Below are positions 1-10,141 of a stretch of 64,000 bases of DNA, in pieces (positions within the stretch are counted from its first letter, which is position 1; each line of letters starts with the position of its first letter). The notes under the pieces were generated by a model. The model was given only the letters and a program-made list of their open reading frames with translations. It searched no databases and was not told where the DNA came from. The position numbers and the translations under genes are program-made. The DNA comes from Megaustenia siamemsis (lineage: Eukaryota > Mollusca > Gastropoda > Stylommatophora > Ariophantidae), in contig JAVIAB010000073.1 in NCBI GenBank assembly GCA_032433765.1, positions 64,994,199 through 65,058,198 on the forward strand. The letters are read 5' to 3'.

Positions 1-842
1 GCGTAACAAGTCTCTCTTAAATCTCTATATGGATTCCCACGTATGTGCAATCAAACATGATCATAAAAACAGTCACTTTTACACGGTAGAAGCTAAACAC
101 AAGCTTGTCTGGTTTTCTGTCACGACTTCCTCAAAGTCGTCTACTGTTGTAGAAATTCCACATCTCCACCAGATTCATTGCGTTGACTGCCCTGATTCAT
201 AATCAGGTTATTTCAGATAAAGCAACCTTAGCTTCATCCGCTGCACTAGACATATGCTCTCTCTACCCATCTTATTCTTCATGGTAGGAGCTAATTACAA
301 TTGTCCAACAAGATTACTGCGTTGACTGCTCTGATTCATAATCAGTTGTGTTGCAGACCAAGCTATCTACCTTATCCACTGCTCTCAACATATATCTTAT
401 TCTAACATCTAACACAGAACACTTACTAATTTACAAACACAAAAATCCTCGAATTCTTACAACTAACTATTGGCTACTGCCCTAAGAATAACCTAACTTC
501 CATCTAGTCAACTCATTCTCTCTAAGCCCACGGTCTCTACTGAATTTCTTCAGCCGCCCGCATAGGACCACAGCACAGATGCAACTGACTTAAACTCGCC
601 TTCTGTTTCTCATTTCCCCACTTCCATGAAAGCAGTTCACCCCAAATCATGCTTATTTGGTCCTTCTCTTTATCTCCACTATCTCCCCCCTTCTATAGCC
701 TGTTTCAGCTAAACTCTTATTTATGCTTTGTTTTGCTTATCAACCCCTTTCTGTCTATTAATATAGCCTGTTACAGCTACACTATTATTTATGCTCTGTT
801 TCATTCATTCTCCTCTCCTATCCCCTGTTTCATATATACCGT
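1..842. other. AT/CT-rich flank without a recognised gene
   Basis: No supported gene. The pyrimidine-rich stretch around 600-840 holds a 107-codon reading frame (649-972) of low complexity that resembles no family. Two imperfect direct repeats are visible: 180-206 with 319-345 (27 bp, one mismatch) and 697-742 with 764-809. Composition changes near 843, where CpG-containing sequence like that of the following capsid genes begins. That point may be the 5' break of the virus-like element. Confidence 0.5.
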
Positions 843-986
843 TGTCGCGGTCTCGCTGTTCAATCTGACCACCGAAAAGCCAGATGCAAAGGTCGGAAAA
901 CTGTGGATAGCCCGACTGAGCAGCTGTTTGGGTTACATGCTACCGAATCCAAACTTGGAGAGGCGACGGTGAAACAAGTAAAATGA
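843..986 (+). pseudogene. Possible C-terminal stub of a gene upstream of the penton-like gene
   Basis: An open frame without a start runs from about 843 to a TGA at 984-986. This stop overlaps the penton ATG as ATGA, resembling the tight junctions between the following genes. About 47 codons remain, rich in Lys/Arg (KARCKGRK), with no recognisable domain. Sequence upstream of 843 is low-complexity and does not look coding. A second open frame (649-972) covers the same bases, so the reading is uncertain. Confidence 0.2.
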
Positions 987-1777
987 GTTTTTATGTCACC
1001 CTACCCAGCAATGTATCTATGGAAATTTTTAAGGATAATAACCCCGGCCACTTTTTCGTTAAACTCCCTGACACCATTGACATTTCGACGCAGTGTGAGA
1101 TCGCAGTGGTGGAGATACAGTTTCCGCTTAATTTTTTCAATGTAATAGAGGGCGATATCTGGATTCGTTACGAATATCTCGCTAACGACGATATTTGCGA
1201 TGCTAGATCTCATTTCAACGTGACCCTGGAGCCGGGGTTATACAAGATACCCGATCCGTTCATCGGCGCATTGAATGCGTTGATCGTAAAAGGGGAGGAG
1301 TCGAGTCTGGGTGTAAAAGCGAAAAAAACGAAATTCATTTACGCAAAGGAGGTGAATAAATCCATCTTGAAACTCTACGAAAAAGGGGTCAGTGTTACCA
1401 TTAGCAACACTTTGAAAAACATGTTAGCCTTCCCCACGACCTCTATAGCAGACACAGCTCACGATATCTACAGCGTGGGCGCAATGGACTTGGAAAGTGT
1501 TGCGAAAAATGTCTACATCTACTGCGATCTCGTTTCATCCAGACCGGTCGAGGATGTGATGGTACCCCTCCTCAGGACCGTGCCTGTTCTCAACGGGAAT
1601 CACACCGTGGTGTTTCAGATCTACGATAAAACTCACTACGTCCCCCTGAGTAGATTTTCCTTCGATACCGTAGAAATCCTTTTAGCCAACGAACACGACA
1701 AAACCACCTCATTCACCATTGGGACGTCGGTGCTAACGGTACACTTTCGAGCGAAGAAACATCTCGATCTGGTATAA
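983..1777 (+). CDS. Penton-like / minor capsid protein of a Polinton-like element
   Basis: A 264-codon frame opens with MSFYVTLPSN. It lies directly upstream of the pVI-like and major capsid genes and has the predicted beta-rich, low-complexity-free make-up of a jelly-roll protein. In Polintons and adintoviruses a single-jelly-roll penton forms the capsid vertices; the assignment here rests mainly on position and on general resemblance to proteins found next to F54H12.2-like capsid genes. It is the only gene of the cluster without a stop or frameshift. The stop TAA (1775-1777) shares its last base with the ATG of the next gene. No signal peptide or membrane segment is seen. Alternative: another virion protein of the same module. 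Confidence 0.55.
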   Translation: MSFYVTLPSNVSMEIFKDNNPGHFFVKLPDTIDISTQCEIAVVEIQFPLNFFNVIEGDIWIRYEYLANDDICDARSHFNVTLEPGLYKIPDPFIGALNALIVKGEESSLGVKAKKTKFIYAKEVNKSILKLYEKGVSVTISNTLKNMLAFPTTSIADTAHDIYSVGAMDLESVAKNVYIYCDLVSSRPVEDVMVPLLRTVPVLNGNHTVVFQIYDKTHYVPLSRFSFDTVEILLANEHDKTTSFTIGTSVLTVHFRAKKHLDLV

Positions 1778-2274
1778 TGATGAGACATACCCCCCTTCAC
1801 CGCGATGTTGAGTTATACGAAGACTTTTACTGCTATCATGCGGGTGATGGAATGTCCATGTTTATAGGAGGTCGAAATTAGAGCGATCGAGGGATCGGTA
1901 TGTTCTTTAGGGGAATCAGGAGGGCTATTTTACCCTGGTTAAAAACAGGGTGTAAAGCCTTGCTCAGAGAAGGACTGGGGACCGGTCTGCAGGTCGCACA
2001 GGACGCATTAGCCGAGAGAAATGTCGTTGAAGCTTTCAAAGAACGAGCTAAGGAGGCCGGTCAGCGGTTGATACACGGGACCGTAGACCACCTGAGTAGT
2101 AACAACAAATCAGGAAGTGTTTTACGACAAAGCAGAAAGCGAGTTATGAAGGTACCTCCACTCGGAGAACCCGTTACGTAGAGGATAAAACCGACAGCTA
2201 GACAGTTCCGCCTTCGTTCGGTGCACAACAAGAAGACGAAGACCAGGGTGGCAAGGGATATTTTCGATGAATAA
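1777..2274 (+). pseudogene. pVI-like (membrane-lytic/core type) minor capsid gene, two in-frame TAG stops
   Basis: One frame runs from ATG 1777 to TAA 2272-2274 (165 codons), interrupted only by TAG at 1879-1881 and TAG at 2179-2181. The N-terminal part holds a short acidic/aromatic segment (YEDFY) followed by a Gly-rich GG turn. The middle has an amphipathic, hydrophobic-basic helix after the first stop (start FFRGIRRAILPWLK). The tail is Lys/Arg-rich (NKKTKTR) and ends in DIF. This plan matches adenovirus protein VI or pX-like small virion proteins known in Polinton-like elements. Both stops are one C-to-T change from CAG. Both ends overlap the neighbouring genes as TAATG, which supports treating the pieces as one gene. 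Confidence 0.65.
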
Positions 2275-3570
2275 TGTCTCTCATTCACCCCAAATCGTGT
2301 GAATGTCTTCGCTCTGGTTTTGATTTATTTAGCGTTCCACCCACACAGACATCTCTAGACTCATCCAGTTTATTGAAATTGATCCGATCGCAGCCTTATC
2401 ACATGGGACACCTATCGAATTTTTCATTTCTGGAAACAGCGAGGAGTATCTAGATCTTTTCAACACGTTTTTGCATCTGCGGGTCAGGATCACCCTCCCC
2501 AATGGGGATAGTGTACCACCGGATGTTGAGGTAGGACCAGTCAACAATTATCTTCACAGTCTATTTTCACAAGTCGACGTATCTCTAAACGACACGTTGG
2601 TTACACCATCGGAGAATACCTATCCTTTTAGAGCAGTGTTTGAGGCTACCCTAAATTATGGGGAGGAAACGGGATACTTAACGGCCGCTCTGTTTTACAA
2701 AGACACAGCTGGCCACCACGAAAATATGAAAGAAAATGAGGGTTTTAAAACACGGCGCAATTTCACCTCGGGTAGTAAAGAGGTTGAAATGATGGGTCGT
2801 TTGAACTCTGATGTCTTTGTGCAGGATCGTTACATGTTAAACAGAGTCGATGTAAAGATCAAACTCACGACCTCTAAGGATATGTTCAACATCATTGCTC
2901 ATGATAGCTCTGTGGTTTATAAGAGTGTTATCACCTACGCCGCGCTCGTAGTCAGGAAAGCTAAGCTAAACCCCGCGATTTCTCTGGCCCACGAAAATGA
3001 TCTCTTAAGCGGGAATGCTCGGTACCCGATCAAGAGGGTTACCATCAAAACATTTTCCATCGCTAGCGGGATGTTCTCCCACAGTCAAGACAATTTATTT
3101 TTATCTCAAACACCAACCCGTATAGTGATCTGATTACAGCCAATGCCTTTAACAGTGTTTATACCGCTAACCCGTTCAATTTTCAACACCTTGGTTTTTG
3201 GACTTATATGAACCTGACGGTCGACGGGAAATGTATTTCCGGAAAGCCTCTAACTATGGACTTTGAGCGAGATCAATACACGAGAGCTTTCTTTGGTACA
3301 AATCTGGCCATGGGTCTGATTGGTAAGGACGCTGGGAATAACATTGATTATCGAGAGCTCAAGGACGGATTTTTTCTATTTGGTTTTGACCTCTCCTCCA
3401 GTCTACTAGACGGGTATAATTTTAAGCTAGCTACAAGCGGGCCCTTGTCGATGGAGCTTAAGTTTGCCGCTCCCACAACTACTCCTTTACAGCTTATAGT
3501 CTACGTCGAGTTGGACTCAGTACTCGACGTTTCCAAGACTCGACTGGTTCTAACAGACTTCGCCGTTTGA
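2274..3570 (+). pseudogene. Double-jelly-roll major capsid protein, F54H12.2-like family, two frameshifts
   Basis: The gene is read in three frames: ATG 2274 to about 2365, then about 2366-3105, then about 3105-3570, together about 430 codons, which is a normal length for the family. Recognisable blocks are SLIHP and VPPTQTS at the N-terminus, then GTPIEFFISG, then VGPVNNYLHSLFSQVDVSLN, then TAALFYKDTAG. The last block includes the ERDQYTRAF segment. These are hallmarks of the F54H12.2-like proteins, the major capsid proteins of invertebrate Polinton/Maverick-type elements. Each frame change needs a single small indel. It directly follows the pVI-like gene (TAATG) and precedes the maturation protease by 10 bp. 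A sequencing error could explain one indel, but stops in neighbouring genes favour true decay. Confidence 0.85.
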
Positions 3571-3580
3571 GAGAAAGAAA

Positions 3581-4087
3581 ATGAACACGAGGGAGATTTA
3601 CAACCTTTTCATGTCGGATATTTTCGTTCGACGTTGTTCCCTTGTTAGTGTAATTCCACGAAACCACTTACCGCCCAGTATCGACCCAACCGCGACTTCA
3701 GCCTTTGTCATAAACACCGACCCTGCCCACAAACCAGGTGAACACTGGGTGGCCCTCTTTTACAACGGTCTCGGAGAATGTGAGTATTTCGATTAATACG
3801 GTTTACCTCCCAGACACGTGGATATTTTAAACGTTATCGATCGGAACTCACACGTTCCATTCGTCTACAACCCACGGGTGTTGCAAGATTTGTTTAGCAA
3901 CACGTGTGGTCTATATTGTGTTTATTATATACTTTTTAAGTGTCGTGGCGCGAAACTTAATAGAATTCTCATATCTTTTTCATCGAGACAACCCATTAAC
4001 GACCGTATTATTTATCGTTTGCTCACCCCGTGGATACTTTGGCTTCGGGGAGCCCATGGATGGTCAAATTCATCAATCGGACAGTAA
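3581..4087 (+). pseudogene. Adenain-like (C5 type) virion maturation cysteine protease, one stop
   Basis: A single frame runs from ATG 3581 to TAA 4085-4087 with one in-frame TAA at 3794-3796 (codon 72). The catalytic set is readable: His55 in GEHWVALFY, an acidic residue in CEYFD (Glu68 or Asp71) and Cys109 in NTCGLYCVYYIL. The oxyanion Gln102 lies seven residues before the Cys, the same Gln-Cys spacing as in adenovirus protease. Such proteases cleave capsid precursors in adenoviruses, Polintons and adintoviruses. About 168 codons in all, slightly short for the family. The stop falls right after the acidic catalytic residue, so this copy cannot make a complete enzyme without readthrough. Position next to the capsid gene fits. 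Confidence 0.85.
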
Positions 4088-4186
4088 TAATATATTTTCA
4101 AATATCTGTTGTATTAATAAAACTGCGATATTTAATATATAAAGAATTTGTTTTTTATTTGACTTTATTTACCTTGAAAGTGAAAG

Positions 4187-4189
<3 letters not shown>

Positions 4190-4241
<52 letters not shown>
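4190..4241. repeat. (GA)n microsatellite
   Basis: About 52 bp of uninterrupted GA dinucleotides, just past a possible polyadenylation signal AATAAA near 4115. Confidence 0.97.
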
Positions 4242-4243
<2 letters not shown>

Positions 4244-4854
4244 GTCACTATTTTATGTTAGATTTTTAACTGATTTACACACCTTACTACAAAACACGCC
4301 AAAATGACACATGATGATGTTGCTAACGACGTTAAGTGAGCATGTCAGCGATACTACTTCTAAAAACACACCCCGTGATGAACAATGAAAACAGGCCCTC
4401 CTTTTCTCCCTTTTTTTCGAATCATCGCAACGTTATTTGCACACTTGGCCTTATGGTAGCAACACACTACCAGCAGTTGTAATACTCTTCTCACCGAGCC
4501 GAAAGTTGTGCGACATCAATGGGAGGCTTGATGATGCTGTTGAGGGTGGCACATATTGATGACGACTACGGAATGTTGACGGGGTGTATAATGTCTCTGT
4601 ATTACAGATTAAACTATTTATTCCAATTGATATGTTACACCGAGGCATAAAAACCTATGAAAAATAAAGTTAGACAAGTTTTAGACCCGCGACAGGACGA
4701 TTTTTATTTACCTGTAGCCTAATCCACTCGTCCCCGTGTCGCCTAATGCCCGTGCGATAACACGGCGGCCGGGTCACACGCGCCCGGGGACACCTGACCG
4801 TCACCTGACCGGTCATTAAATTAAAATAAAATGCAACAATTGTGCTGCTTTGCT
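4242..4854. other. No gene recognised
   Basis: Mixed-composition sequence with a GC-rich patch around 4720-4800. Short reading frames on both strands resemble nothing known to me. Confidence 0.5.
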
Positions 4855-5035
4855 GGAGACAAATAATAATTAATACATATTATTATGATCAGCGAGTCAT
4901 TTCAGAGGAAGAGGTATGTTTACAGGACTCGGAAAAATCGCAAATAATCAACAACAGAAAAAAAAAACGAAAACAGAGATTAATATATTGTCCCCAGAAA
5001 GATAGAAACTGTACTCCTTAGCTTAGCGCCTTGTC
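4855..5035 (+). repeat. SINE-like dispersed repeat, copy 1
   Basis: Begins GGAGACAAATAATAAT, then a GAGGAAGAGGTATGT block, then an A-rich block, then GTACTCCTTAGC. The same ordered blocks occur in the palindromic insertion at 18512-18762. There is no protein-coding potential. The TAGC/GCGCC region is reminiscent of a tRNA A box, but no convincing Pol III promoter pair was found. Confidence 0.6.
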
Positions 5036-5124
5036 ACGAGAAATCAACGCTAGAGCACACGGCCAACTAAGCTAAACTGCGTATTTGAGTCGAAAAAAAA
5101 AGTGTGCACCGAAAGCCCGCTTGA

Positions 5125-5455
5125 TCAATAACAAGATAAGAAGAGAGAAGAGTCGTAGCGAAGGAAACAACTGGAGTCAGTAGGTTTGTAGTAGACCGAA
5201 GTAAGTAGACTAGAGACACATAAGAAAACCGTCGGAAGGAGACAGAGGAGGTGGAAATGTAGGAAGTGATGCGGATCGAGGAGTGAATGTATCCAACATG
5301 CTTGTTTAATTAGGGAGATTTCCTCCACGGAATGGTCAGTCACACCGATGCTGTCGTCAATGTATCGCGGTACATAAGGTGAAGAGGGCCCTTGGTAGGT
5401 TTGAATGATCTGGTGTTCCAGGCAACCCATGAAAAGACAAGCGTAGTGCGGGCCT
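5125..5455 (-). pseudogene. Penelope-like element reverse transcriptase fragment
   Basis: Minus-strand reading resembles the C-terminal part of Penelope-like reverse transcriptases. From the upstream end it shows LFMGCLEHQI, then YQGP, then the catalytic motif RYIDDSIG, and later TSVYYKPTD followed by a YDSS block. These blocks are in the order and spacing of that family. About 110 codons survive; the fingers and N-terminal part are missing. It abuts a plus-strand GIY-YIG fragment, so the two halves of a Penelope-like element lie in opposite orientation. Penelope-like enzymes copy their RNA at DNA ends or nicks made by the GIY-YIG nuclease. Confidence 0.75.
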
Positions 5456-5475
5456 ATTTTTTGTGCCCATCGCTA

Positions 5476-5770
5476 CACCACTGTCATGTAACTATCTATG
5501 CCATCATACGTAAGCGACGTAAGATGACCTACATAGGCGAATCAGGGGCCGTCACGTGTATTGATGCCGAGAACATCTGTATGATATCACTCGAAATGCA
5601 GGCACCCCAATAGCATCAGACTTCAACTCTAATGGCCATCAGGGTAAGATGGATGTCCAAGTTACTGGCCTATTGTCATGTTCTACTAACAGCCGCATCT
5701 GATTCACTTCAGAGAATCGTCTGATCGCCCGTATGGGTTGCCCCTCCAAGGGGCATCAATTTATCACTTT
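5476..5770 (+). pseudogene. Penelope-like GIY-YIG endonuclease fragment
   Basis: Plus-strand reading shows IYAI followed nine residues later by TYIGESG, the GIY and YIG motifs of the endonuclease that is fused to Penelope-like reverse transcriptases. After a frame change it continues with DFNSNGHQ, then VTGLLSC, then SENRLIARMG, matching the later part of that domain. It is broken by a stop near 5696 and at least one frameshift. The domain follows the RT in an intact element, but here the RT piece is on the other strand, so a rearrangement separated them. Confidence 0.7.
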
Positions 5771-6504
5771 CTCACGGGTAATCTAGTACCCTTCTCTCTT
5801 CCCCCCTTTTTCCGCCTTTCACTCCCACCTACTTTCTCTCCCCCACTCTCTCTTCTCCTTTCTTCCTTCCCCTGCTCATGTGTTGGCCTCCTACACCTTA
5901 ACATAATCCCCCTGGGCAATATTCGATAATCCCCCTATTACCCCTCAATTATCGCCATGATGTCTGAGTAGCGCTGGGTTTGTTTGCTCTTATTTTACTA
6001 AATATAGACACTTTCCGGTCTCTAGTGATTAAATGTGTCACGCTCGACTGCCTAGAACACTGATTTTACTTCTTGTATCTCGTCCGACTTCTCGTCTAAT
6101 CAGGTAACTGATTTCCTATCTCTGCCCCTCCCCCTTCTCTCTAGTTCTTTTAGACTCTCAATCATCCATCCACATCCATCGTAGCTTTTCGGATCTGCGT
6201 CAGTTAAGTCTCGCTTTAATTGTATATAAATTTTAACAGACTAATTGTCACATGTTACATATTTTTATCCACCGATATGTAGCACATATCTGTTTCATCA
6301 TTTCAGCTTTTATCCCTCTGATTATTTCTCCTTCATTTACCCGTATCGTTCATCAAAGCTCTGGTAATCTTTATTTCGTTGTTCGTTTGTGCAGTTCGCG
6401 TTTTCTGAGGAAGGCTGCATGTAGGCCGAAACATCAGTATTTTGTTGTGTTCATGTTATGCAAAACTGTCACCATATCTTAAAAGAGTGTGCGTTACAGT
6501 CCAC
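5771..6504. other. Penelope-like 3' region with possible hammerhead-like motif; otherwise no gene
   Basis: CT-rich sequence to about 6200. At 6403-6433 a CTGAGGA block is followed about 16 bases later by GAAAC, the two conserved strands of a hammerhead ribozyme core. Penelope-like elements are known to carry hammerheads. The intervening stem pairs imperfectly, and the same bases read as an EEG..AETS tail typical of Penelope-like C-termini, so the ribozyme is only a candidate. Confidence 0.35.
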
Positions 6505-8230
6505 TAGTTGCTCCTACTTAAGACTATACAGATGAACAAATAAAGCCATACATGAGGATCTAAATAAAGTTATGAAGCAAGTGAAATTGTCGTACATCTT
6601 GATTGTAATGGTCAAGATTTACAATCGTGTAATCTTGTAGATTAATAAATGCTAAGGCAGAAAAAGGTAGATATAATACAATTATAGGAAATTATGGTTC
6701 AGGAAAAAAACAATGAAAGAGGAGAAAGATTCATACAATTTTGTGAAGAAAACAGGCTGATAATAAGTAACACCTACTTTGAACAAGAGAAAAAGAAAGT
6801 GTAGATATTGAAAAGCCCTGGAGATAAGAAGAGATATCAAATAGACTACATAATGATAAAAGATAGGTCCGTAACAGTGTAAAGAAAGTTAAATCCTATC
6901 TAGGAGCAGATATTAACTCAGATCACAATCCTGTAATGATTAAACTAAAAGTCAAACTAAAGAGAAACAACTAAAAGACTAATTCATCAACAAATCCACT
7001 AGTCATAACAGATTTAAGTGAAAAAGATGTTAAAGATACTTATAAACTACAAGAAGAAAATACATATTGGAAGCTGCTAGAAGAAGCGATTGAGAGAAAA
7101 TCCTAACGAAAAAGTTACAACCAAATGGCAACGCGTAAAGAAAAGCATACAAAATAATTGCAACACCAAAAAGGAAAAACAAAACAAACAAAATTGATAA
7201 CTGGTTCCATCTTTGAAAAGATGGAAGAAAGAAGACAAGCAAAGAACACTACTCAATACAACAAAATAGATAATTAAATGCGCAAAATGTACAAAAAGTC
7301 AAAGGAAGACTGGCTCAGCCAAAGATGTCTAAACTAAATAAAAAATATTTAAAAGGGATGCACACATAAATAAAGAGAATGACTAGAATATTACGACACT
7401 GGAGTATGCAACGAGATATATCATACAAGATGCATACCAATTGAACTAAAAACGTCAAATTTCATTGCCTAAAAAGAGTGGTACAATTGAATACATTGAC
7501 TTTAGAAAAATAAGCTAAGGAGCCATGTAACTAAAGTCTTGCTGAAGTTATACAAGCAAGGATTCAGCAAATTTAAATATGGATTTAGAAGAAAAAATAA
7601 TTTGGGTTTGGGAAAAAAACAGTGGGACAAAAGAAGCCATATTGTGCATGAGGACATTAATCGAAAAGTACACAGAAGTAAACAAACCAATATATGCATG
7701 CTTCATAGACTACTCCAAAGCTTTTTATAAAATACACAATAAACAACTTATAAACTTCTTAAAAGATATACATCTAGATGATACGTACATACAACTAATA
7801 TGTAATTTATACTGGGAGCAAACAGAAAAAATAAAATATAACAAAGAGAACTCTACTCGCCTTGATATAAAAAAGAGGAGCTTTATATCTATAAACTGAG
7901 CAAATCTTTAAAAAACATCACAGAGATACCATGCCGAAACATTCATTGTAAGATAATCAAAAACCTAAGATATGCTGATGATACTGTACTACTAGCAGAA
8001 AATCCTAAAGTTTTACAACAATTTCTTAATGAAAAAACAATGACACGCAAAAAATGGGGATTTGATATGAATATTAAAAAGACTAAAACTATGATCGTAA
8101 ACAAACCAAATACTCAAAATCTACAAGTGGTTATCAAAGTTGAAGGAATAGACCTGAAAAGAGTTCAGAGCTACAACTACCTTGAATATACCAGTGATGG
8201 AAAATGTAAAACTGAAATATACATAAGAAT

Positions 8231-9938
8231 CATCATCAAGTAACGGGCCTGCTAGCGTAGGTGATCATGTCTCTCAACAACTTTAGGTCTCGACAGCTAT
8301 TTATCATTTCTGTTTTTGACATTCTGCCATCTCTTAAGCTGTCCTGTATTTTTTCTCTTTGCTTCCCTCTATCTCATCGTCCCTCAATTTTTCCAGTTGT
8401 TAAATATATTCCAGTTGTTCTCTTCTCATTACATGGCCAAAAAATGATGATTGTCTCTTCCTAATATTGGAAATTAGCTCTCTTTTTGCTTTGACCTATT
8501 TCAGAACATGTTCATTACTCTTCTTAGCTGTCCAAGGTGTTCTCAATATTCTTCTGTAAAACCACATTTCTACAGACTCCAGTGACTTTCTTGTCTGTTG
8601 TCCCCCTTATGGATCTTAAAATAATCTCACTATAAATATTAAACAAATCTGGTGACAGCACACAACCTTGTCTAACATGCCGTTTTAAATGTTTCAATTC
8701 CCAATTGGTTTCCAGTTCTTACGGCCGCTGTTTGTTGCCAGTACATGTTCTTTATTGAGTTCTTAGATCTTTGCTGTCTACGTTTATGCTTTCTAAAATT
8801 TTGATTATTTCTTGGTGCTTTACTTTGTCAAATGCTTTGGTATAATCTATGAAACATAGTTAAAATCTGTTTTCACCTCTATGGCTCTTTTTACTAAAGA
8901 TCTTATGATATACATATGGCATTGCTCGTTCCTTTACCTCCAACAAAACCACACTGTTCATCGCTAATTTCTGGACTGATTTTGTTTCGCACTCTTCGCA
9001 TGATGATTCTTAGTAATATCTTAGTCTTATGACTCATAAGGCTTAATGTGCGATGATCATCGCATTCAATCGCACCCGATTTCTTTGGTAGGGCTATGAA
9101 TATTGATTTGAGCATGTCGTCTGGTATATATCCGCTGCTGTAGATATCATTCAATAATTCTGTTATTATTTCTATTCAAAATCACCCATGGCTTCAATCT
9201 CTCCTTTAGTTATATCATCTGGTCCAGGAGCTTTTCCTGCTTTCATATTGTGCAAATCGTTTTCCACTTCTTCTCTGAGTATTTCTGGTCCTTCTCCATT
9301 ATCTAAGATATTTACTTCAGTTCTTTCATCATTATAAAGATCTTTAATATATTCTGTCCATCGTTCCCTTATGCTTTTTTGATCAATCAACAGTTCTCCT
9401 TCCTTTGATCTTAAACATCCAGTTTTTGGTTGCGTTTTTCTTCCTGCTAATTCTTCAATTTGTTTGTATATAGCTTTAGCATCTCCTTTTTGTTGCATTC
9501 CAATCTCTTTGCATCTCTGTTTTAGACATGCTTCTTTTGCTTCATTGCATTTTTACTATAATCTTTTTATTTAATCTCTTATATTCGTCTTTATTTTCTT
9601 TATTTCTTATTCTTGTATCCATTAAATGCAAAATGTCATCTGCCATCCATTTCTTTCTTGAATTTGTCCTCACTGGTGGTATGAGCTCTTTTGATGTTTG
9701 TTGCATTGATTCTTTTAGCATTTCCCACTGTTCATCAATGCTTTGTTTCTTTTCTATTGCATTGTATCGGTTCTGAATTGTGATTTGATATTTGTCTTGC
9801 AACTTCTTGTCTGATTTGATTAAATCTAAATTTAACTTCATGTTAACTGATGCTCATTTTGTTGTTTTTAATTTTACTCTAAGCTTACCCACAACTGGTA
9901 CATGATCACTATTGGAATCTGCCCCTGGTCTAGTTTAA
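8231..9938 (-). mobile_element. RTE-type LINE (family 2), antisense, nested in family 1 copy
   Basis: A 5'-truncated copy starts (at 9938 on the minus strand) at the end of the endonuclease (GADSNSDHVPV, near 9910). It continues with the linker (9542-9841), a palm N-terminal region with GKAPGPDDIT (near 9225) and NDIYSSGYIPDD (near 9150). The catalytic YADD segment is missing because of an internal deletion near 8610. The 3' end is a CATCATCATC tail at about 8231. It is flanked by the 10-bp target duplication ACATAAGAAT, as expected for target-primed reverse transcription. Not functional. Confidence 0.85.
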
Positions 9939-10141
9939 ACATAAGAATAGTATTGTCAAAAAGTAATTTTAATGCCTTGAAAAATGTACTAATATCAAAA
10001 CAAATAACACCAGGGCTGAAACTAAGAATAACAAAATGTTATATCTTCTCAACATTCTTATATGGCTCAAAACATGGACATTAGACAAGAAAGCAGAAGA
10101 GAAAATTTAAGCCTTTGAATTGTGGATTTATAGAAAGAAAT

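Larger units (their letters stand above)
983..4087 (+). mobile_element. Endogenous Polinton/adintovirus-like capsid module (partial)
   Basis: Four collinear plus-strand genes encode penton-like, pVI-like, major capsid and adenain-like protease proteins. This is the virion morphogenesis set known for Polintons/Mavericks and adintovirus-like elements. Junctions are very tight: TAATG overlaps at 1775-1779 and 2272-2276, and 10 bp between capsid gene and protease. GC content and CpG use are higher than in the surrounding repeats, consistent with a foreign origin. No B-family polymerase, retroviral-type integrase, FtsK-like ATPase or terminal inverted repeats were seen in this window, so the copy is truncated. 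Two TAG stops, one TAA stop and two frameshifts show decay. Unrecognised divergent genes cannot be excluded. Confidence 0.8.

Noticed and set aside
649..972. 107-codon reading frame before the penton gene
   Set aside because: Low-complexity, Ser/Leu/Phe-rich start in a CT-rich region, no family resemblance, overlaps a better-placed frame that ends on the penton ATG.
4030..4269. Frame ending in an Arg-Glu repeat
   Set aside because: Product of the (GA)n microsatellite.
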